6,074 bases of DNA from NCBI GenBank assembly GCA_031178565.1, contig JAPSIU010000175.1, forward strand, positions 1-6,074, read 5' to 3'. The notes under the pieces were generated by a model, which saw only the letters and a list, made by a program, of their open reading frames with translations, had not been told where the DNA came from and did not search any database. Positions within the stretch are counted from its first letter, which is position 1. Each line of letters opens with the position of its first letter. Source of the DNA: Leucobacter sp. Its GTDB lineage: Bacteria; Actinomycetota; Actinomycetes; Actinomycetales; Microbacteriaceae. Shown here piece after piece: positions 1-4,549 of the stretch. A program made the position numbers and the translations under genes.

Positions 1-623
1 CGCGTAGTGCGCCGGTGCTGTACGCGGCGCTGATCGAGGTCGGCCGGCTGGATCCCTCGGCTCTGGAGGCGTTCAACCGCGACGGGTCCACAGTCGAGAT
101 GATCGGCGCCGAGCACTCTCCCGGGATCGAGACCACGACGGGGTCCCTCGGCCAGGCGATCAGCCAGGGCGCCGGAATCGCGCTGGGGCGCCGGATGAAG
201 GGCGAGACCGGGCGGACCTGGATCATGATGAGCGACGGCGAGTTCGAGGAGGGTCAGGTCTGGGAGGCGATGGCATTCGCCAGCTTCCAGAAGCTCGACA
301 CCCTGCGCGTGATCGTGGACGCGAACGGCCAGCAGTGCGATGGCCGGGTCAGCGACGTCGGCGTCATCGATCCCCTGGATCGGCGGGCCGAGGCCTTCGG
401 CTGGGAGGCGCGCGACGTCGACGGGCACTCGCTGACCGAGCTCGACGCGGCGATGAGCGAGCCGAGCGACCGTCCGGTGATCGTGATCGCGCGGACCAAC
501 CCGACCAACCATGTGCCGCTCTACGAGGAGCGCGCACCGCTGCTGCACACCCTGCGCTTCTCATCGGAAGAGGACAAGCAGCGTTTCCAGGAGGTCTACG
601 AAGAGATGGTGGCAGGACGCTGA
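1..623 (+). CDS. Split transketolase, N-terminal (ThDP/Mg-binding) subunit, 5'-truncated by window edge
   Basis: The reading frame is open from the left edge (first full codon at 3-5) to TGA 621-623; the true start lies outside. It encodes about 206 residues of a transketolase N-terminal domain, which binds the diphosphate end of thiamine diphosphate and pairs with the next gene product to move two-carbon ketol units between sugars in the cytoplasm. Visible motifs are SAPVLYAAL at the fragment start, PGIETTTGSLGQ, and the cofactor motif SDGE...VDANG. The Mg-ligand Asp (codon 234-236) and Asn (324-326) are 30 residues apart, as in E. coli transketolase; the usual GDG reads SDG. The C-terminal tail (LLHTLRFSSEEDKQRF) differs from the WHG-type tail of ordinary split transketolases. 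The residue expected to be the first active-site His (GH before xAPxLY) is Arg at 3-5. GTG at 15 is internal, not a start. The fold is clear; the substrate is unknown. Confidence 0.9.
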   Translation, partial: RSAPVLYAALIEVGRLDPSALEAFNRDGSTVEMIGAEHSPGIETTTGSLGQAISQGAGIALGRRMKGETGRTWIMMSDGEFEEGQVWEAMAFASFQKLDTLRVIVDANGQQCDGRVSDVGVIDPLDRRAEAFGWEARDVDGHSLTELDAAMSEPSDRPVIVIARTNPTNHVPLYEERAPLLHTLRFSSEEDKQRFQEVYEEMVAGR

Positions 624-1627
624 TGGAACTCGTGACACGACCCCACGTCGAGAACTTCATCGAGTGGAGCAAGGACAGGCCCGAGGTCGTCGTCGTCACG
701 GCCGACCTCACGAACTCGTGCGAGGTCGGCAAGTGGCGCGACACCTACCCCGACCGCTACATCAGCGCGGGCATGGCGGAGCAGAACATGCTCGGCGTCG
801 CGGCGGGCCTCGCACGGGAGGGGTTCAGCCCGTGGCTGCACACCTTCGCGGTGTTCCTCTACCGCCGCCCGTACGACCAGCTGGCGATGTCCATCGCCTA
901 CCCGAACCTCCCGGTCCGCCTCGTCGGATTCCTCCCCGGCATCGTCACCCCGGGCGGCGTGACGCACCAGGCCATCGAGGACGTCGCGATCCTGCGCGCG
1001 ACGCCGAACATGACGATCCTGGAGACCGGTGACGCCACCGAGGTGGAGAGTGTGCTCGACGTCGCCGAGCAGGTCGACGGGCCCGTGTACATCCGGATGC
1101 TGCGGGGGGTGCTGCCGCGCTTGTTCGCCAAGGACGAGCCGATGCGCCTCGGGGAGTCGCGAGAGCTCACGACGGGCGACGACGTGACCATCATCAGCAG
1201 CGGTCTCATGACCGAGCAGGCGCTGCGCGCGTCGCGACTGCTGGAGATGCGGGGCATCGGCGTGAATCTGCTCCACGTGTCGACGCTGAAGCCCTTCGGG
1301 GACCCGACGCTGATGTCCGCGATCGAGCGGTCGAAGGTCATCGTCACGATGGAGAACCACAGTGTGATCGGCGGTCTCGGCTCGGCGGTCTCGGAGTACA
1401 TCACCGACGAGGGACTCGGCAAGAAGGTCGTCCGGCTCGGGCTGCGCGACACCTACGCTCACGGGGCGAGCACCAAGTACCTGATGCGCGAGTACGGGCT
1501 CGACGCGGCAGCGCTGCTGCGCGCGGTGGAGGCCGAGCTGCGGATCGATCTGAAGGTGACGCCGGAGGAGCTCGACGCGGTCTCGCTGCAGATCCGGGAC
1601 GGCAAGGTCAACGCGGAGTCCCTGTGA
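623..1627 (+). CDS. Split transketolase, C-terminal (pyrimidine-binding) subunit
   Basis: This 334-residue protein combines the Pyr domain and C-terminal domain of transketolase. ATG 623 overlaps the preceding TGA (TGATG), with AGGA at 614-617 as ribosome binding site, so the two halves should be translationally coupled and made in equal amounts. The motif SAGMAEQNM carries the catalytic Glu (Glu53) that activates the thiamine aminopyrimidine; FLYRRPYDQ supplies the aromatic pocket. THQAIED (His115) and ENHSVIGGLGSAVSEY (about 244-259) are standard family motifs. Arg6, Ser32 and Arg161 sit where phosphate-contact residues are expected. Unusually, the stretch after Gly102 (FLPGIVTPGG) lacks both the His and the Asp that ordinary transketolases have before GxTHQ, and is about one residue shorter. 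This points to altered substrate choice. Candidates include a sugar-phosphate transketolase of a catabolic pathway, such as the split apulose-4-phosphate enzymes, or a small-aldehyde enzyme. Confidence 0.9.
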   Translation: MELVTRPHVENFIEWSKDRPEVVVVTADLTNSCEVGKWRDTYPDRYISAGMAEQNMLGVAAGLAREGFSPWLHTFAVFLYRRPYDQLAMSIAYPNLPVRLVGFLPGIVTPGGVTHQAIEDVAILRATPNMTILETGDATEVESVLDVAEQVDGPVYIRMLRGVLPRLFAKDEPMRLGESRELTTGDDVTIISSGLMTEQALRASRLLEMRGIGVNLLHVSTLKPFGDPTLMSAIERSKVIVTMENHSVIGGLGSAVSEYITDEGLGKKVVRLGLRDTYAHGASTKYLMREYGLDAAALLRAVEAELRIDLKVTPEELDAVSLQIRDGKVNAESL

Positions 1628-1653
1628 CCGGAGCCCGCTCGGTTCGATAGCCT
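1624..1653 (+). promoter_or_regulatory. Possible promoter of the dehydrogenase-hydrolase pair
   Basis: GTGACC (1624-1629; four of six match TTGACA) and TAGCCT (1648-1653; fits actinobacterial TAnnnT) are separated by 18 bases, and would start transcription around 1659-1661, some 60 bases before the dehydrogenase start. It overlaps the last codons of the transketolase gene. Read-through from the transketolase genes is equally possible. The match is modest. Confidence 0.35.
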
Positions 1654-1669
1654 GGAGGAAGCAGCACGA

Positions 1670-1681
1670 CCGGGATCCCGG
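1670..1681. repeat. Perfect 12-base palindrome in the transketolase/dehydrogenase gap
   Basis: CCGGGATCCCGG is its own reverse complement. It lies just downstream of the expected transcription start of the possible promoter, where an operator could act. It is short and GC-rich, so chance is a real alternative, and no regulator gene adjoins it. Confidence 0.35.
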
Positions 1682-1722
1682 AGCGGGGCCGGCGTGCAGG
1701 ATCACAGGTGAGAGGAAACCAC

Positions 1723-2808
1723 ATGGTGTACAGAGTGCAGGGCGTCGTCGTCAGAGCGAAGGACGCCCCGGCGACCGTCGAGACGGTCATCGTTCCCGAC
1801 CCGGGCCCGGGGGAGGCCGTGGTCGACATCATCACGAGCGGGGTGTGCCACACCGATCTGCACTACCAGCAGGGCGGGATCAGCGACGAGTTCCCGTTCC
1901 TGCTCGGCCACGAGGCGACGGGGCGCGTGGCGGCCGTGGGCGAGGGCGTCACGGAGGTCTCCGTGGGGGATCGTGTGATCCTGAACTGGCGAGCGGTCTG
2001 CGGCCAGTGCCGCGCCTGCGCGAAGGGCAAGCCGCAGTACTGCTTCGCGACGCACAACGCGAAGCAGAAGATGACGCTCGAGGACGGCACGGAGCTCTCG
2101 GCCGCGCTCGGGATCGGAGCGTTCGTCGAGAAGACGCTCGTCGCGGCGGGCCAGTGCACGAGGATCGATGAGGAGTCGGACGCTGCGGCGGTGGGCCTGC
2201 TGGGCTGCGGCGTGATGGCCGGCATCGGCGCGGCGATCAACACCGGCGAGGTGCAGCGCGGGGAGTCGGTCGCGGTCATCGGCTGCGGCGGCGTCGGCAC
2301 CGCGGCGATCGCCGGCGCCCAGCTCGCGGGGGCGACGACAATTATCGCCGTCGACATCGACGACGCGAAGCTCGAGCAGGCGAGGCGCTTCGGCGCGACG
2401 CACACCGTGAACTCGCGCTCGGAGGACGCGGTCGAGGCGATCCGGTCGCTCACCGGCGGGTTCGGAGCGGACGTGGTGATCGACGCCGTCGGACGGCCCG
2501 AGACCTACAAGCAGGCGTTCTACGCGCGGGATCTCGCGGGCCGCGTGGTGCTCGTCGGCGTGCCGACGCCCGAGATGCAGCTCGAGCTGCCGCTGCTCGA
2601 CGTGTTCGGCCGCGGCGGATCGCTGAAGTCGTCGTGGTACGGCGACTGCCTGCCGAGCCGCGACTTCGCGATGCTCATCGACCAGTACAAGCTCGGCCGC
2701 CTCGACCTCGACGGTTTCGTGACCGAGCGCGTCGGCCTGGGCGACGTGGAGGCTGCCTTCGCGAAGATGGGCGAGGGCACCGTGCTGCGATCGGTGGTGG
2801 AGCTGTGA
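1723..2808 (+). CDS. mscR: S-(hydroxymethyl)mycothiol dehydrogenase (NAD- and mycothiol-dependent formaldehyde dehydrogenase)
   Basis: This 361-residue zinc medium-chain dehydrogenase oxidises S-hydroxymethylmycothiol, the spontaneous formaldehyde-mycothiol adduct, to S-formylmycothiol with NAD; relatives also reduce S-nitrosomycothiol. ATG 1723 is chosen over in-frame GTG 1708 because AGAGGA (1711-1716) is well spaced before it and the length equals the family's usual length. Catalytic zinc ligands are Cys42 (VCHTDL), His63 (GHE) and Cys162 (GCGV). Structural zinc ligands are Cys93, Cys96, Cys99 and Cys107. The Rossmann motif GCGGVG is at 187-192, with Asp211 closing the second strand, as expected for NAD. 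The segments GGISDEFPFLLGHE, LNWRAVCGQC, ALGIGAF and SLKSSWYGDCLPSRDF are near-diagnostic of the mycothiol-dependent family and distinguish it from the glutathione-dependent enzyme. The downstream hydrolase overlaps by four bases, a pairing known elsewhere (Rv2259-Rv2260 in Mycobacterium tuberculosis). No key residue is missing. Confidence 0.95.
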   Translation: MVYRVQGVVVRAKDAPATVETVIVPDPGPGEAVVDIITSGVCHTDLHYQQGGISDEFPFLLGHEATGRVAAVGEGVTEVSVGDRVILNWRAVCGQCRACAKGKPQYCFATHNAKQKMTLEDGTELSAALGIGAFVEKTLVAAGQCTRIDEESDAAAVGLLGCGVMAGIGAAINTGEVQRGESVAVIGCGGVGTAAIAGAQLAGATTIIAVDIDDAKLEQARRFGATHTVNSRSEDAVEAIRSLTGGFGADVVIDAVGRPETYKQAFYARDLAGRVVLVGVPTPEMQLELPLLDVFGRGGSLKSSWYGDCLPSRDFAMLIDQYKLGRLDLDGFVTERVGLGDVEAAFAKMGEGTVLRSVVEL

Positions 2809-3476
2809 GCGCCGCTCGAGGTATCGGGGCCGCCGGCGGCGACGGCACGGGCGCGCGCATCGAGCGGCTCGTCACGAGCGGCACGTTCTCGCTCGACGGC
2901 GGCACGTGGGACGTCGACAACAACGTCTGGATCGTCGGCGACGACGCCGAGGTCATCGTGATCGACCCGGCGCATGACGCGGCAGCGGTTGCGGAGGCGG
3001 TCGGCGGTCGGCGAGTGCGGGCGATCCTGCTCACGCACGGTCACGACGACCACATCCGCGCGGCGCGGGAGACCGCGGAGCTGTTGGGCGCGCCCCTGCA
3101 CCTGAACCCCGCGGACCGGATGCTGTGGGACGCCGTCCATCCCGACACGGCACCCGACGCGGAGATCGCCGGCGGCGACGTCTTCGAGGTCGCGGGCGTC
3201 TCGCTGATGGCGGTGCACACCCCCGGGCACTCGCCGGGATCCACGAGCTTCGTCGCGCCGGCCCTCGGCGCCGTGTTCACGGGCGACACGCTCTTCCAGG
3301 GAGGACCGGGGGCGACGGGACGCTCGTACAGCGACTTCCCGACGATCATCGAGTCGATCCGGACTCAGCTGTTCATCCTTCCCGAGGAGACCGTGGTGCA
3401 CACCGGTCACGGCGACACCACCACGATCGGGGCGGAGAAGCCGCAGCTGCGGGAGTGGATCGCCCGAGGTCACTGA
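2805..3476 (+). CDS. Metallo-beta-lactamase-fold hydrolase, candidate S-formylmycothiol hydrolase (Rv2260-like)
   Basis: GTG 2805 overlaps the dehydrogenase stop (GTGA), with the purine-rich GGTGGAG just upstream; an upstream ATG at 2634 in this frame lies inside the dehydrogenase and yields an Arg/Pro-rich extension, so it is not the start. The 223-residue product has the full glyoxalase II-like metal site: THGHDDH (His78, His80, Asp82, His83), His142 in GHSPGS, Asp161 in TGDTLF, and His202 in HTGHGD, probably binding two zinc or iron ions. There is no signal peptide, so it should be cytoplasmic. Glyoxalase II-type members hydrolyse thioesters, and S-formylmycothiol is the thioester made by the preceding enzyme, so hydrolysis to formate and mycothiol is the likely job. 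That activity is inferred from context. Hydrolysis of another mycothiol thioester is an alternative. The last codons and stop lie inside a 31-base tandem duplication. Confidence 0.88.
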   Translation: MSAARGIGAAGGDGTGARIERLVTSGTFSLDGGTWDVDNNVWIVGDDAEVIVIDPAHDAAAVAEAVGGRRVRAILLTHGHDDHIRAARETAELLGAPLHLNPADRMLWDAVHPDTAPDAEIAGGDVFEVAGVSLMAVHTPGHSPGSTSFVAPALGAVFTGDTLFQGGPGATGRSYSDFPTIIESIRTQLFILPEETVVHTGHGDTTTIGAEKPQLREWIARGH

Positions 3477-3523
3477 CGCGCCCGAGGTCCGTGCCCGAGG
3501 TCACTGACGCGCCCGAGGTCCGT
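3462..3523. repeat. Perfect 31-base tandem repeat, two copies
   Basis: Bases 3462-3492 are repeated exactly at 3493-3523, followed by five bases (GCCCG, 3524-3528) that begin a third copy. Each unit itself holds GCCCGAGGTC twice, so this 10-mer occurs at 3462, 3480, 3493 and 3511. The first copy contains the last hydrolase codons and its stop, so the duplicate recreates the gene end 31 bases downstream, out of frame. It looks like a recent slippage duplication. Confidence 0.95.
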
Positions 3524-3562
3524 GCCCGCCTGCTCGCCGCCGTCCTACCCCCGCGCCCACTC

Positions 3563-3628
3563 CCGCTTCGCTTGGCGCGACGTGCGACCTCACGCGCTTG
3601 AGGCCGCACTGCGCGCCAAGCGAAGGGG
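3563..3628. terminator. Long imperfect hairpin between convergent genes; possible bidirectional terminator or REP-like element
   Basis: The arm CTTCGCTTGGCGCG (3566-3579) is perfectly complementary to CGCGCCAAGCGAAG (3612-3625). Inside it GTGCG (3582-3586) pairs with CGCAC (3605-3609), and CCTCA (3588-3592) with TGAGG (3599-3603), leaving a six-base loop. Two further C-G pairs extend it outwards after one mismatch. That is about 26 pairs in a 66-base structure with small internal loops. It sits between the hydrolase end and the convergent tetR end, where it could stop transcription both ways, but no T-run follows on either strand. A dispersed palindromic repeat is the alternative. Confidence 0.6.
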
Positions 3629-3658
3629 TGACAGGGGGGGGCGGCAGGGGCGACGGGG
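3625..3658 (+). other. G-quadruplex-type motif
   Basis: Four G-runs of 4, 8, 4 and 4 bases (3625-3628, 3634-3641, 3647-3650, 3655-3658) are separated by spacers of 5, 5 and 4 bases. This satisfies the usual four-run quadruplex pattern on the plus strand, the sense of the hydrolase mRNA 3' region. It abuts the right arm of the hairpin and shares base 3625 with it. The runs are seen directly; folding is not shown. Confidence 0.6.
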
Positions 3659-3705
3659 CGACGGCGCGGCAGGACGACAGGTCGGCGTCGGCCGGACGTC
3701 GGCTG

Positions 3706-4380
3706 CTATTCCAAGTGAGCGGCGACCGCCCCGAGCACGGCTTCGGGGGATCCGTCGGCCTCGTAGACCGCGACGAGCACCCGCTGCCGCGCCGCGCTCT
3801 CGGGTGAGAGCCAGCGCTCGAAGAGCGAGACGAGCTGGCGCAGATCCCGGGTGACGGCGCGCGGGGGGTCCGCGACCCGATCCCGGAGCCATTCGCGCAG
3901 GGTCGCGTTGTGCACGGCGACGAGCGAGGCCGCCAGCGAGGCGGGGACCCACTCGGGCGCACCATCGGGGAGCACCTCCCGGATGTAGCCCGCGAAGACC
4001 CGCTCGTAGCGGTGGGTGATGATGAGCTCGCGATTGCGCAGCGAGGACGTCTCCCGCATCAGCTCGAAGCGGAGACGCGCGGCCTCGGGATCGCGGATCA
4101 GCAGTCTGAGCACATCCGACGTGCCCTCGACGAGTGCCTCCCCGGGCCGCAGAGCGGTCGACGCGAGGAAGCTCTCCAACTGGGCGAGGGCGTGATCGTG
4201 ATCGGTGAAGACGACATCGTCTTTGCTGCCGAAGCGCCGGAAGAACGTGCTGCGGCTCATACCGACGGCTTCGGCGAGATCCTCCGCCGTCGTGGCCTCG
4301 TAGCCGCGCTCTGCGAGACACCGGATCGCCATCGCTGAACTCTCGAGGGCGGCGGTGGCGCGAGGAGCTTTCGTGGCCAT
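3706..4380 (-). CDS. TetR/AcrR-family transcriptional repressor
   Basis: This 224-residue protein has a typical TetR N-terminal DNA-binding domain: helix 1 around residues 8-25, then TTAEDLAEAVGMSRSTFFRRF (30-50), with recognition-helix residues about 41-47, and GSKDDVV after it. The C-terminal ligand and dimerisation domain is all-helical and not assignable to a ligand by eye. ATG 4380 is the natural start, ten residues or so before helix 1. No good Shine-Dalgarno sequence precedes it, and a TAGCTT box ends six bases before the ATG, which suggests a leaderless mRNA. It is divergent from the acyl-CoA dehydrogenase gene, with two similar palindromes between them, so it probably represses that gene and itself, with an acyl-CoA as plausible inducer. 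It is convergent with the hydrolase gene, so control of formaldehyde oxidation is less likely. The fold is confident; target and ligand are inferred. Confidence 0.9.
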   Translation of the reverse strand: MATKAPRATAALESSAMAIRCLAERGYEATTAEDLAEAVGMSRSTFFRRFGSKDDVVFTDHDHALAQLESFLASTALRPGEALVEGTSDVLRLLIRDPEAARLRFELMRETSSLRNRELIITHRYERVFAGYIREVLPDGAPEWVPASLAASLVAVHNATLREWLRDRVADPPRAVTRDLRQLVSLFERWLSPESAARQRVLVAVYEADGSPEAVLGAVAAHLE

Positions 4381-4386
4381 ACGCAG

Positions 4387-4392
4387 AAGCTA
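4387..4392 (-). promoter_or_regulatory. Possible -10 box of a leaderless tetR transcript
   Basis: On the minus strand TAGCTT (TAnnnT type) is followed by six bases and then the tetR ATG, the spacing expected when transcription starts at the start codon. The -35 region would fall within 4410-4417, inside the first palindrome, but has no good consensus match. The absence of a ribosome binding site before this ATG supports the idea. Confidence 0.4.
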
Positions 4393-4408
4393 GCACAGAT
4401 CGCGGCCC

Positions 4409-4423
4409 TGGTACTAAGTCCCA
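4409..4423. promoter_or_regulatory. Candidate TetR operator 1
   Basis: TGGTACTAAGTCCCA reads as TGG-ACT-AGT-CCA. It is symmetric except for one base pair and the central base. It lies 29 bases upstream of tetR and overlaps the expected -35 region of the tetR promoter, fitting autorepression. It matches the second site (4487-4501) at 11 of 15 positions. Confidence 0.55.
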
Positions 4424-4433
4424 TTCTCGCAGT

Positions 4434-4450
4434 TCGAATCTTCCATTCGA
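4434..4450. repeat. Inverted repeat TCGAAT-N5-ATTCGA between the two candidate operators
   Basis: Two perfect six-base arms are separated by CTTCC. It resembles a regulator half-site pair but is unrelated in sequence to the flanking palindromes, so any binding protein would be different. Its AT content is higher than the surroundings, as expected of a promoter region. Confidence 0.4.
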
Positions 4451-4480
4451 TCTGGCGCGGCATCTTTGCGACTCTCGACC

Positions 4481-4509
4481 TTGACTTGGGACCGAGTCTC
4501 ATGCAGGCT
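4481..4509 (+). promoter_or_regulatory. Promoter of the acyl-CoA dehydrogenase gene
   Basis: TTGACT (4481-4486; five of six to consensus) and CAGGCT (4504-4509; weak -10 with A at position 2 and T at position 6) are 17 bases apart. Transcription would start near 4516, leaving a leader of about 34 bases before ATG 4550. The -35 is convincing and the -10 is not. The spacer coincides with candidate operator 2. Confidence 0.5.
4487..4501. promoter_or_regulatory. Candidate TetR operator 2, inside the promoter spacer
   Basis: TGGGACCGAGTCTCA agrees with operator 1 at 11 of 15 positions (consensus TGGKACYRAGTCYCA). It occupies almost exactly the space between the -35 and -10 boxes, so a bound repressor would exclude RNA polymerase. 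An overlapping reading, GACTTGGGACCGAGTC (4483-4498), is symmetric at 12 of 16 positions. The two site centres are 78 bases apart. Confidence 0.5.
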
Positions 4510-4549
4510 CGACGTGAGGGCCGTCGCCCGCGAACGAGAGGAACGCTCG

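Noticed and set aside
15..17. GTG as start of the first transketolase subunit
   Set aside because: The frame stays open to the window edge and the conserved SAP before VLYAAL is upstream of it, so the gene is truncated and this codon is internal.
335..622. 96-residue N-terminal extension of the second transketolase subunit
   Set aside because: It overlaps the first subunit in another frame, has an Arg/Gly-rich shadow composition, and ATG 623 has a ribosome binding site and family-like N-terminus.
596..1705. Long open frame on the minus strand across the transketolase gene
   Set aside because: Antisense shadow typical of very GC-rich DNA; the product is low-complexity Arg/Asp/Val-rich with no recognisable domain.
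3462..3523. CRISPR-like or mobile-element origin of the direct repeats
   Set aside because: The two 31-base copies are directly adjacent with no spacers, no transposase is nearby, and there are no terminal inverted repeats at their ends.
3522..3854. Possible small gene on the plus strand between the hydrolase and tetR
   Set aside because: It runs through the hairpin and into tetR antisense, with Arg/Pro/Ala-rich composition and no clear ribosome binding site.
4466..4549. Upstream start for the acyl-CoA dehydrogenase
   Set aside because: It would put the -35/-10 boxes and operator 2 inside the gene; it lacks a ribosome binding site, and ATG 4550 has a strong one.
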